Source: Mycolicibacter sinensis
GTDB lineage: Bacteria; Actinomycetota; Actinomycetes; Mycobacteriales; Mycobacteriaceae
Direction of reading: 5' to 3'
Assembly: GCF_001667945.1 (NCBI RefSeq)
Contig: NZ_LZJK01000022.1
Span: 1 to 52,539, forward strand
DNA: 52,539 nt
Shown: positions 1 to 8,080 of the stretch, one piece after another
How positions within the stretch are numbered: the stretch's first letter is position 1
Layout: each line of letters starts with the position of its first letter
Notes under the pieces: model-generated
What the model was told of the DNA's origin: nothing
Databases searched by the model: none
What the model saw: the letters and a program-made list of their open reading frames with translations, nothing else
Program-made: the position numbers and the translations under genes

Positions 1-1
1 C

Positions 2-105
2 GTGGGCGCCACCAACATTCAGGTGCACGGCGGTATCGGGTTCACCTGGGAACACCCCGCCCACCGGTACCTGCGCCAGCGCGAGGTCGGCGAGCCAGCC
101 CACTG
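2..105 (+). pseudogene. Inverted C-terminal fragment of an acyl-CoA dehydrogenase (FadE)
   Basis: Read on the plus strand from base 2, the frame gives VGATNIQVHGGIGFTWEHPA followed by HRYLRQ. This is the hallmark C-terminal segment of acyl-CoA dehydrogenases. The frame then runs into unrelated residues and stops at 103-105. The matching N-terminal part of a FadE lies next to it on the opposite strand (77-952) and lacks exactly this segment. The two pieces therefore look like one gene with its 3' end inverted, joined near bases 71-80. It is not a functional gene as it stands. An inverted chimera at a contig edge or a true inversion would both fit. Confidence 0.75.
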
Positions 106-952
106 AGCCGTCGGCGGCGGCCGCGGCGACGTGACGTGCGGCCGACACCGTGGACTCGGCCTCCAACAGCATGTCGGCGCACATGTGCTTGACGGCCTGG
201 AAGCTGCCGATGGCCCGGCCGAACTGATAGCGCGTCTTGGCGTAGTCACGGGCCATCTCCATCGCGCGCCGGGCCGCACCGGCCTGCTCGCCGAGCAGCG
301 CCACCGCGGAGCGGTCCAGCGCCACGGTCACGGCCTCGACGCCGCGGCCCGGCGTACCGACCGCAGTGGCCGGGGCATCGGTGAACCGGACGGCGCAGAG
401 CCGGCGGGACGCATCGACCGTCGTCACCGGTTCCACGGTGACGCCCGGTCCGGCGGGATCGACGGCGAACACACCCGGCCCGGTGTCGGCGGCGGCGAGC
501 ACGTAGAGCAGGTCGGCGGAGTCGGCATCGAGCACGAACCGCTTCGCACCGGTCACCAGGGGTGCGCCGTCTCCGCGGGCCGAGGTCGCCGGTTCAGCGG
601 GCGGGCGGGTCGAGTGACCCTCGGCGAACGCGACCGCAACCCGTTTCGTCCCGGCAGCGATCGCTGGCAACACCGCGTCGCACTCCGCTGAATCCCCTAG
701 GGCGGCAAGGAGGTTCACCGCGAGCACGGCCGTCGACAAGTACGGTCCGGCGAACAGTACTCGGCCGAGTTCCTCGGCCACCACGCCCACTTCGACCGGT
801 CCGGCTCCGGCGCCGCCGTACTCCTCGGGAACCAGCAGTCCGAGCAGACCCATCGCGGCCAGGTCGTCCCAACAGTCGCCGTCGGCCTTGGCCATCAACT
901 CGGCGACCGCACCGCGCAGCGCGCGCAGCTCCTCAGGACCTGGCACCGCCAA
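77..952 (-). CDS. Acyl-CoA dehydrogenase (FadE family), 3' end disrupted
   Basis: A FAD-dependent acyl-CoA dehydrogenase would catalyse the first step of beta-oxidation. The N-terminal alpha-helical domain includes GLLGLLVPEEYGGAG near residue 40. The C-terminal domain includes TRYQFGRAIGSFQAVKH near residue 255, typical of the family. Homology stops after about 290 residues (WLADLALAQ, near base 78). The frame stays open to the window start but there encodes the antisense of the FadE C-terminus. No ATG fits: the start is TTG at 952 or GTG at 946, with GGGAAGG just upstream. The upstream esterase stop is at 953-955, so the two genes form an operon. Order suggests the fadE3 neighbourhood (Rv0215c), but I cannot name the paralogue. 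Confidence 0.8.
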
Positions 953-1849
953 TCAGCCTTCCCGGGCGAAGGCGTTTCGCAGGCTCGCGCACTGGCTGGC
1001 GAAGAACGACCGCGACACCGGCGCCTTGGTCAGCAGCAGATCGAAACCATGGAACGCCCCCGGGATGGTTTCGACCTCGCACGGCACACCCGCCTGCCGA
1101 AGCCGGTCCGCGTAGGCCAGATCCTCGTCGTGGAACAGATCCAGGGTGCCCACCCCGATCCAGGCCGGCGCCAGCCCGCTCAGATCGGCCCGCCGAGCCG
1201 GCACCGCGACCTGCGGGTCCGCGCCGCCCAGATAGGACGTCCAGCCGAACAGGTTGCTCCGCGGGCTCCACAACCGGTAGCCCGGATGGGCCGGCAACGA
1301 AGCGCTGCGATCGTCGAGCATCGGGTAAACCAGCAGCTGCAGCACCGGTTGGATCTCGCCGCGGTCGACCGCGAGCTGCGCCAGGGCGGCGGCCAGCCCG
1401 CCACCCGCGCTGGCCCCGCCGATCGCCACCCGCGCCGGATCGACCTCGGGCAGCCCGGCCAGCAGGGTCAGCCCTGCCCAGCAGTCCTCCAATCCGGCGG
1501 GGTAGGGGTGCTGGGGTGCCAGCCGGTAGTCCACCGACGCCACGGTGATGCCGAGCTCGTCGCTGAACCGGCGGCAGAGCCGGTCATCCTGGGCGGCTTG
1601 GCCCAGCACGTAGCCACCGCCATGAATCCACAGCAGCGCCGGAGCGGGCTCAGCCGCACCGCTGCGGGGCCGAAAGATCCGGACGTTGCCGCCCGACGGC
1701 AGGGCCAGCACCTCGATGCCGCTGGGCGTGCGGCGGCCCTGCATGCCGGTGAGCGCGCGCAGCACGGGCAGGGTCCGGGGCCCGATTCCGCCACGCGGGA
1801 GGAATCGGGCCGCTCTGCGCAGATCTGGGTGGAACGCACTGCTTACCAT
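953..1849 (-). CDS. lipW: HSL-family alpha/beta hydrolase, LipW-like carboxylesterase
   Basis: A carboxylesterase of the hormone-sensitive-lipase family, probably acting on short or medium acyl esters. The oxyanion motif HGGG is at residues 76-79, the nucleophile Ser147 sits in GGASAGGG, and the later Asp (LDLFHDED) and His (GAFHGFD) complete a triad. From ATG 1849 it has 298 residues. An ATG at 1894 would add 15 residues but runs into the divergent promoter. It lies head to head with the lipC-like gene and is followed directly by fadE. Gene order resembles Rv0217c (lipW), which is the basis for the symbol; other Lip paralogues are possible. Confidence 0.8.
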   Translation of the reverse strand: MVSSAFHPDLRRAARFLPRGGIGPRTLPVLRALTGMQGRRTPSGIEVLALPSGGNVRIFRPRSGAAEPAPALLWIHGGGYVLGQAAQDDRLCRRFSDELGITVASVDYRLAPQHPYPAGLEDCWAGLTLLAGLPEVDPARVAIGGASAGGGLAAALAQLAVDRGEIQPVLQLLVYPMLDDRSASLPAHPGYRLWSPRSNLFGWTSYLGGADPQVAVPARRADLSGLAPAWIGVGTLDLFHDEDLAYADRLRQAGVPCEVETIPGAFHGFDLLLTKAPVSRSFFASQCASLRNAFAREG

Positions 1850-1937
1850 CGGCTCAGTATTGCCGGTGGCCGACGCTTGCGGCCGACAACCCACCCGATT
1901 GCCGTTTACTCTCGCGTCAGCGCGGTACTCTCCCCCA

Positions 1938-3170
1938 ATGACTGCAGCACCGCAGACCCGGGAGACCGGCTGGAACCTGACCGGCCGCCTGCGCTGGCTG
2001 AAGCGCGCCCGCCCCGCGGACTACCTGCTGGCATTCAGTGTCGCTTCAGCTTCCCTGCCGGTGGTCGGCAAGCGGCTGGAACCCCTGGGCGGGATGACCG
2101 CGATGGGAGTGTGGGGCACCCGCCACATGCCGGAGTTCTTCTCCAGCGCGGCCAAGTCGTGGCTGACGCCGGGGGCCGCCACCGCCCGCAAGCGCGACCG
2201 CGAGCAGACCCAGGCGGTGTCCGAAGCCGCCTTGCGCGGCGTCGTCACCGGCGCCGACCTCGACATCGAATGGCCGCAACCGGAGCAGGCTCCGCCGGTG
2301 TGGAAGGCCTGGCAGCATCGGCGCCACATTCACCGCTCCGGCGTGCGGTATGGCAGTGACCCGGCCCAGGTGCTCGACGTGTGGGCGCCCCGGCAGCTGC
2401 CGACGACCCCCGCTCCGGTGCTGATCTACGTGCCCGGCGGCGCCTGGGTGCACGGCAGCCGGATGCTGCAGGGCTACGCGTTGCTGTCGCACCTGGCCGA
2501 GCAGGGCTGGGTCTGCCTGTCCATCGACTATCGGGTCGCACCGCACAACCGCTGGCCGCGCCACATCATCGACGTCAAGACCGCGATCGCCTGGGCGCAC
2601 GCCAACGTTGACAAGTTCGGCGGGGATCGCAACTTCATTGCGGTGGCGGGCTCCTCGGCAGGCGGGCATCTGGCCGCCCTGGCCGGGCTGACCGGCAGCG
2701 CGGTCGGCGATCGGGAGTTCGGCGACCAACTCCCCGACGGCGCTGACACCTCAGTGGACGCCGTGGTCGGTATCTACGGCCGCTACGACTGGCAGGATCG
2801 GTCCACGCCCGAACGGGTGGCGTTCGTCGACTTCCTGGAACGCGTGGTGGTCGGCAAGTCGATCCGGCGGCACCGCGACCTCTACCGCAAGGCCTCACCG
2901 ATCGCGCGGGTGCATCGCGAGGCGCCCCCGTTCCTGGTGGTGCACGGCAGTGCCGACACCGTGATCCCGGTAGCGCAGGCCCGGGTCTTCGCCGATCGGT
3001 TGCGGGCGGTGTCACACTCCAAGGTCGGATACCTCGAGCTACCCGGCGCAGGGCACGGTTTCGACATGACCGACGGCGCCCGCACCGGTGCGGTGAGCAC
3101 CGCAATCGGGTTATTCCTCAACCAGATTCACCGGGACCGCACCACGATCGGCAGCAAACAGGTCATCTGA
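1938..3170 (+). CDS. lipC: Alpha/beta hydrolase, LipC-like esterase
   Basis: A 410-residue esterase. The oxyanion loop is IYVPGGAWVHG, the nucleophile serine is in VAGSSAGGHLAA, and the acid and histidine are in HGSADTVIPVAQA and GAGHGFD. About 130 N-terminal residues precede the hydrolase fold, as in the LipC/LipM/LipO group. I chose ATG 1938; the frame is open further upstream, but that would cross the divergent lipW start. It lies 43 bases before the WS/DGAT gene in the same direction, the order recalled for Rv0220-Rv0221, which supports LipC over LipO. In M. tuberculosis LipC is described as a surface esterase. No clear signal peptide is visible. Confidence 0.82.
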   Translation: MTAAPQTRETGWNLTGRLRWLKRARPADYLLAFSVASASLPVVGKRLEPLGGMTAMGVWGTRHMPEFFSSAAKSWLTPGAATARKRDREQTQAVSEAALRGVVTGADLDIEWPQPEQAPPVWKAWQHRRHIHRSGVRYGSDPAQVLDVWAPRQLPTTPAPVLIYVPGGAWVHGSRMLQGYALLSHLAEQGWVCLSIDYRVAPHNRWPRHIIDVKTAIAWAHANVDKFGGDRNFIAVAGSSAGGHLAALAGLTGSAVGDREFGDQLPDGADTSVDAVVGIYGRYDWQDRSTPERVAFVDFLERVVVGKSIRRHRDLYRKASPIARVHREAPPFLVVHGSADTVIPVAQARVFADRLRAVSHSKVGYLELPGAGHGFDMTDGARTGAVSTAIGLFLNQIHRDRTTIGSKQVI

Positions 3171-3213
3171 ACCCCGGGGCGGGGTAAGGTCCCTGCATGG
3201 GGATGGTCGGACG

Positions 3214-4632
3214 GTGAAGCGACTCAGCGGGTGGGACGCGGTGCTGCTCTACAGCGAGACACCGAACGTGCACATGCACACCCTCAAGGTGGCGGTCATC
3301 GAGCTCGACGCCGACCGGCGCGGGTTCGATGTCGAGGCTTTCCGCCGGGTGATTCACGGCCGGCTCTACAAGCTGGACCCGTTCCGCTACCAACTGGTGG
3401 ACATTCCGGGCAAATTTCACCACCCGATGTGGCGGGAGAACTGCGAAGTCGACCTGACCTACCACATCCGGCCGTATTCGCTGCCAGCGCCGGGCGGTCG
3501 CCGCGAACTCGACGAGGCCATCGGGCAGATCGCCAGTACGCCCCTGGACCGTAGCCGCCCGCTGTGGGAGATGTACTTCATCGAGGGCTTGGCCGACAAC
3601 CGGATTGCGGTGGTCGGCAAGATCCACCACGCCCTGGCCGACGGGATAGCCTCGGCGAATCTGATGGCCCGCGGCATGGATCTGCTGACCGGTCCGCAGT
3701 TCGAACGGGATTCCTACGAAACCGATCCGGCCCCTACCCGGGGCCAACTGGTGCGATCGGCGTTCCGCGACCACCTGCGGCAGCTGGGCAAGATTCCGGC
3801 GACGATCAGTTACACCGCTGCCGGCGTCGGGCGGGTCCGGCGCAGTACCCGAAAACTCTCCGCGGAACTGACCCGGCCGTTCACACCGCCACCGAGCTTC
3901 ATCAACCACATGCTCACCCCGCAACGCCGGTTCGCCACCGCGACACTGGCGCTGGCCGACATCAAGGCGACCAGCAAGCACTTGGGGGCGACGATCAACG
4001 ACCTGGTGCTGGCCATCTCGGCCGGGGCGTTACGGACGCTGCTGCTGCGCTACGACGGCAAGGCGGACCATCCGCTGCTGGCATCGGTGCCGATGAGCTT
4101 CGATTTCTCCCCGGACCGGATCTCCGGTAACCGCTTCTCCGGGGTGCTGGTGGCGTTGCCGGTCGACGTCGAGGACGTGCTGGTGCGGGTGGAAAAAGCC
4201 CGGGAGGCAGCCGATCTGGCCAAGGAGGCTCACCACCTGGTCGGACCGGAGTTGGTCAGCCGGTGGTCGGCGTACCTCCCGCCGGCACCGGCGGAGTCGC
4301 TGTTCCGGTGGCTGTCCGGCAAGGACGGCCAGAACAAGGTGCTCAACCTCAACATCTCCAATGTCCCGGGTCCGCGGGAACGCGGCCGGGTGGGTGGTGC
4401 GCTGGTCACCGAGATCTACTCGGTCGGGCCGTTGACCGCCGGCAGCGGCTTGAACATCACCGTGTGGAGCTATGTGGATCAGCTCAACATCTCGGTCCTG
4501 ACCGACGGCGCCACCGTCGAGGATCCGCACGAGGTGACCAGCGCCATGGTCGAGGAGTTCATCGCGATTCGCCGTGCCGCAGGGATTTCCGAGCCGCTGA
4601 CGCCGGTCGAGACCGCGATGGCGCCCGCCTAG
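3214..4632 (+). CDS. Wax ester synthase / diacylglycerol acyltransferase (WS/DGAT)
   Basis: A bifunctional acyltransferase that joins acyl-CoA to diacylglycerol or fatty alcohol, making storage triacylglycerol or wax esters. The catalytic motif HHxxxDG is HH138-139 with DG143-144. The second family block (PxSLR-like, here TINDLVLAISAGALR) follows near residue 265, and NISNVPGP lies near 387. The 472-residue length is normal. GTG 3214 is the first in-frame start after lipC. Its TAG stop shares a CTAG with the stop of the convergent fadD. Position after LipC suggests the Rv0221 orthologue. Confidence 0.9.
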   Translation: MKRLSGWDAVLLYSETPNVHMHTLKVAVIELDADRRGFDVEAFRRVIHGRLYKLDPFRYQLVDIPGKFHHPMWRENCEVDLTYHIRPYSLPAPGGRRELDEAIGQIASTPLDRSRPLWEMYFIEGLADNRIAVVGKIHHALADGIASANLMARGMDLLTGPQFERDSYETDPAPTRGQLVRSAFRDHLRQLGKIPATISYTAAGVGRVRRSTRKLSAELTRPFTPPPSFINHMLTPQRRFATATLALADIKATSKHLGATINDLVLAISAGALRTLLLRYDGKADHPLLASVPMSFDFSPDRISGNRFSGVLVALPVDVEDVLVRVEKAREAADLAKEAHHLVGPELVSRWSAYLPPAPAESLFRWLSGKDGQNKVLNLNISNVPGPRERGRVGGALVTEIYSVGPLTAGSGLNITVWSYVDQLNISVLTDGATVEDPHEVTSAMVEEFIAIRRAAGISEPLTPVETAMAPA

Positions 4633-6260
4633 AGATCGACCATCGCCTGCAACTCGCGGCGCAACACCTTGCCGGTGTTGTTGCGCGGCAACGCTTCCAG
4701 GACTGTGATCGCGCGGGGCACCTTATAGCCGGCCAAGTTGTCGCGCACATGCTGCTTCAACTCGTCGGGAGTGGCCACCGCGCCGGGCTCCAACACGACG
4801 AAGGCCACCAGGCGCTGCCCGTAGTCGGCATCGTCGACACCGATCACAGCGGCCTCGGCGACGGCGGCATGGGTGGTCAGCGCCTTCTCCGTCTCGATCG
4901 GGTAGACGTTCTCGCCGCCGGAGACGATCATCTCGTCATCACGGCCGACCACGAAAAGCCGTCCAGTGCCGTCAAAATAGCCCACGTCGCCGGAGGCCAT
5001 GAAACCGTCATGGAACTGTTTGGAGTCACCGCTGGTGTAGCCGTCGAACTGCGAGGAGTTGCGCACGAAGATCTGCCCGGTAACTCCGGCTGCCACGTCG
5101 GCCAAATCGGCGTCGAGGATCCGGACCTCGGTGCCCGGCGCCGGACGGCCGGCGGTGTCGGGGGCATAGCGCAGGTCTTGCGGGGTCGCCAGCGCGATCA
5201 TGCCGGCCTCGGTCGCGTTGTAGTTGTTGTAAACCACGTCGCCGAAGGCGTCCATGAACGCCGTCACCACCTCCGGGCGCATCCGGGACCCGGACGCGGT
5301 TGCGAACCGCAGTGACGTGCAAGGGTATTCGGCGCGGACCTCATCGGGCAACGCCATGATCCGGTCGAACATGACCGGTACGACGCACAAGCCGGTCGCA
5401 TCATTGTCCTCCACGAGTGCCAGGGTGGCCTCCGGATCGAATTTGCGGCGGGTGGCGATGGTGCAGGCCATCGTCAACGCCAGCGCCAGCTGGGAGAACC
5501 CCCAGGCGTGGAACATCGGTGCGGCGATGACCACGGTTTCCTCGGTGTGCCAAGGGATTCGGTCGAATATGGCCGCAAGATCAGCGATGCCGCCGCCGCC
5601 CCGCCCGGAGCGACGCGCACCCTTCGGTGTGCCGGTCGTTCCGGAGGTGAGCATCACCAGCGCACCGGACCGGGTCGGTTTCGTCGGCCGCCGCCCGGCG
5701 TTGGCGTCGATCAGGTCGTCCATCGTCAGACCGGCGCTCTCCCCGTCGGTCCAGCTCACCACCCGTGTGCACCCGGAACCGGCCGGCACGGCCAGATCCA
5801 CCGCCGCGGTGAACTCCTCGTCGTAGAAGATCAGGTCGACGTCTTCGCGGGCCACGACCTCGGCCAGCGCCGGCCCGGCGAAGCTGGTGTTGAGCAGCAA
5901 GACGTCGGCGCCGACCCGGTTGGCGGCGGCCAGCGCCTCGATGAAGCCGCGGTGGTTGCGGCACATCAGGGCGATTGCCCGCGGCGTCCGGCCGGGCAGG
6001 TGCTGCAGGGCAGCGGCCAGCGCGTCGCAGCGGCGGTCGAGCTGGGTATAGGTACAGGTGCCGCGTTCGTCGATGATCGCGGTGCGTTCCCCGCACCGTT
6101 GCGCCGCCATGGCGATCCCGGTGGTGGTGGTGCCGCCCTCGCGGGCCGCGGCGGCGGCGATCCGCAGGTATTTGTCGGGTCGCAGCGGCGTCAGCAGACC
6201 GGCCCGGGTGAACGTCGCCAGCATCGAGCCGGCCCGATTGAGCGAGTCGAACAGCGTCAT
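4629..6260 (-). CDS. Long-chain acyl-CoA synthetase / fatty-acyl-AMP ligase (FadD)
   Basis: A 543-residue ANL-superfamily enzyme that adenylates a fatty acid and normally loads it onto CoA. The phosphate-binding motif LTSGTTGTPKG is at residues 204-214. The A5 region reads NNYNATEAG, and the C-terminal lysine lies in LPRNNTGKVLRREL. The start is ATG 6260, four bases after the upstream acyltransferase stop, so the two are one transcription unit. Together with the facing WS/DGAT, it could supply activated acyl chains for lipid assembly. It resembles FadD12 (Rv1427c), which sits beside an acyltransferase in M. tuberculosis, but that link is from memory. Confidence 0.88.
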   Translation of the reverse strand: MTLFDSLNRAGSMLATFTRAGLLTPLRPDKYLRIAAAAAREGGTTTTGIAMAAQRCGERTAIIDERGTCTYTQLDRRCDALAAALQHLPGRTPRAIALMCRNHRGFIEALAAANRVGADVLLLNTSFAGPALAEVVAREDVDLIFYDEEFTAAVDLAVPAGSGCTRVVSWTDGESAGLTMDDLIDANAGRRPTKPTRSGALVMLTSGTTGTPKGARRSGRGGGGIADLAAIFDRIPWHTEETVVIAAPMFHAWGFSQLALALTMACTIATRRKFDPEATLALVEDNDATGLCVVPVMFDRIMALPDEVRAEYPCTSLRFATASGSRMRPEVVTAFMDAFGDVVYNNYNATEAGMIALATPQDLRYAPDTAGRPAPGTEVRILDADLADVAAGVTGQIFVRNSSQFDGYTSGDSKQFHDGFMASGDVGYFDGTGRLFVVGRDDEMIVSGGENVYPIETEKALTTHAAVAEAAVIGVDDADYGQRLVAFVVLEPGAVATPDELKQHVRDNLAGYKVPRAITVLEALPRNNTGKVLRRELQAMVDL

Positions 6261-6265
6261 CGCGC

Positions 6266-7123
6266 TCAGCCCAGGATCGGCAGGCGCCGCTCGCGCGCCA
6301 GCTTGTCCAGGGCGTCTTGCATGACGGCGCGCACATGCGCGTCGACGACGTCGATATCGGGGTCCTCGCCGAATTCGGCGACGACGTCGATCGGCTCGCA
6401 CACCTGCATGACGATCTTGGTGGGCAGCGGCAGATTGACCGGCAACACCGCCGACAGGCCGAACGGGAAGCCGAACGAGATCGGCAGAATCTTGACGCGC
6501 ATCAGTTTGTCCAACCGCAGGGCCTTGGCCAGCCCGGTGCCGCGCGACAGGTAGAACTGGCTTTCCTGGCCGCCGATTCCCACGGTCGGCACGATCGGCA
6601 CGCCGGCGTTGAGTGCGGCACGGATGTAGCCTTTGCGGCCGCCGAAGTCGATCTTGTTCTCTTCTAACGTCGGCCGGTAGACGTCGTAGTCACCGCCCGG
6701 GAAGACCACCACCACGCCACCGGAGCGCAGTGCCTCGTCGGCGTTGTCGTGGTTGGCCGGGATGAACCCGGTCTTGCGGAAGAAGTCGGCGGTGAAGCCG
6801 GTGAAGATCAGGTCGTGGCTCAACGTGTAGACCGGGCGTTCGTAGCCGAACTTGTCGTAGAAGCCGGTGGCGAAGACCGGGACGTCCATCGCGAACAGGC
6901 CGCCGGAATGGTTCGACACCACCAGGGCGCCGCCGTTGGGGAAGGAATCCAGGCCGCGCACCTCGGCCCGGTGGTAGCCCTTGATCAGCGGACGCAGCAA
7001 ACCCATCACCCGTTCGGTCAGGCCCGGGTCCCACTTGGTGATGGGCCTGGGCACGTCCTCCGACCAGTCGTTGTCCGGTGTGTCCACCACGGCCCCTTTG
7101 AAACGTGTTCTAGTTTTGCTCAT
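6266..7123 (-). CDS. PlsC-type lysophospholipid acyltransferase
   Basis: A 285-residue member of the 1-acyl-glycerol-3-phosphate acyltransferase superfamily. The catalytic motif is a variant of NHxxxxD: VVSNHSGGLFAMD near residue 73. The glycine-rich FPGGDYDVYRP block near residue 140 corresponds to the substrate-binding motif. VPIVPTVGIGG follows near 175. ATG 7123 is the start; the 5' end faces the NAT gene. It is transcribed ahead of fadD with a 5-base gap, so the likely role is acylation of a glycerol phosphate or similar acceptor with chains activated by that FadD. No clear membrane segment is visible, and the acceptor is unknown. Confidence 0.82.
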   Translation of the reverse strand: MSKTRTRFKGAVVDTPDNDWSEDVPRPITKWDPGLTERVMGLLRPLIKGYHRAEVRGLDSFPNGGALVVSNHSGGLFAMDVPVFATGFYDKFGYERPVYTLSHDLIFTGFTADFFRKTGFIPANHDNADEALRSGGVVVVFPGGDYDVYRPTLEENKIDFGGRKGYIRAALNAGVPIVPTVGIGGQESQFYLSRGTGLAKALRLDKLMRVKILPISFGFPFGLSAVLPVNLPLPTKIVMQVCEPIDVVAEFGEDPDIDVVDAHVRAVMQDALDKLARERRLPILG

Positions 7124-7219
7124 GCTACCGCCCCGACGCCGGTGGTCGATAGCATCGGCGACGACTCCACCGGCAGCTGAGGGGGTTCGGGCATCGACCT
7201 GACGGCGTACTTCGACCGT

Positions 7220-8014
7220 GTGCACTACCGCGGCGGTACCGAACCCACCTATGAGACGTTGGCCGCCCTGGTGGCCGCGCATGTCCGCCACATCCCGTTC
7301 GAGAATCTCGACCCACTCACCGGTGTGCCGGTGATCGATCTGAGCGTGCCGGCGCTGACTGCCAAGCTGGTGGCGCGGCGCCGCGGCGGCTACTGCTACG
7401 AGCACAACAACCTGATGCACGCTGTGCTGCGCGAACTCGGGTTCGCCGTCGACCGGCTGGCCGCGCGGGTGGTGTGGATGAGCCCGGACGGATTGGATGG
7501 TCCGCCGCACCCGCAGACCCATCAGGCGCTGGCGGTGCGCATCCCGGGCAGCGACGAGCCGTACCTGGTTGACGTCGGCTTCGGCGGACAGACCCTGACC
7601 GCACCGATCCGGCTGGTCGCCGACGCGGTGCAGCCCACGCCGCATGAGCCGTTCCGGCTGCGGCGGTACCGCGCTGGATATGTGTTGGAGTCGCTGATCG
7701 GCGAGGCCTGGCGCCCGCTGTACACCTTCGGCCTGCAGCCGCGACCACTGATCGACATGCAGGTGGGCAGTTGGTATGTGTCGACCTATCCGGAGTCGAA
7801 CTTCGTCGTCGGGCTCACTGCGGCGGTGGTGACCGATGACGCCCGATGCAACCTGCGCGGGCGCAACCTGGCCGTCCATGCTCGTGGCGGCACCGAACGG
7901 GTGCGCTTCGATGACGCCGCGCAGGTCTGTGCGGCACTGACCGAGCGATTCGGCATCGATCTGAGTGGTCTTGGTGATGTCGAGGATCGGGTGGCGCAGG
8001 TTCTCGACAGCTGA
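7220..8014 (+). CDS. Arylamine N-acetyltransferase (NAT)
   Basis: Transfers acetyl (or propionyl) groups from CoA to arylamines and hydrazines. The Cys-His-Asp triad is visible: Cys in RRGGYCYEHNN, His in QTHQALAV, Asp in VDVGFGG. From GTG 7220 these are residues 59, 101 and 118. The conserved N-terminal helix DLTAYFDR lies in frame upstream of that GTG (7196-7219) but has no ATG, GTG or TTG before the in-frame TGA at about 7178. With ATC 7193 as the start, His and Asp become 110 and 127, as in the M. marinum enzyme, and GAGGGGG is well placed as a ribosome site. The true start may therefore be ATC 7193 or CTG 7199. It is divergent from the acyltransferase. Confidence 0.9.
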   Translation: MHYRGGTEPTYETLAALVAAHVRHIPFENLDPLTGVPVIDLSVPALTAKLVARRRGGYCYEHNNLMHAVLRELGFAVDRLAARVVWMSPDGLDGPPHPQTHQALAVRIPGSDEPYLVDVGFGGQTLTAPIRLVADAVQPTPHEPFRLRRYRAGYVLESLIGEAWRPLYTFGLQPRPLIDMQVGSWYVSTYPESNFVVGLTAAVVTDDARCNLRGRNLAVHARGGTERVRFDDAAQVCAALTERFGIDLSGLGDVEDRVAQVLDS

Positions 8015-8080
8015 GACCGGCCACCGGCCGGGATGCGCAAACTCCGGAAGTCGCCGCGGGTTGTGGCGCATGCTGGATCC

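Noticed and set aside
1906..1919. A fourth TTAC-N6-GTAA operator between lipW and lipC
   Set aside because: One half-site has a mismatch (GTCA), so it is not listed as a site; kept only as a weak lead in the regulon finding.
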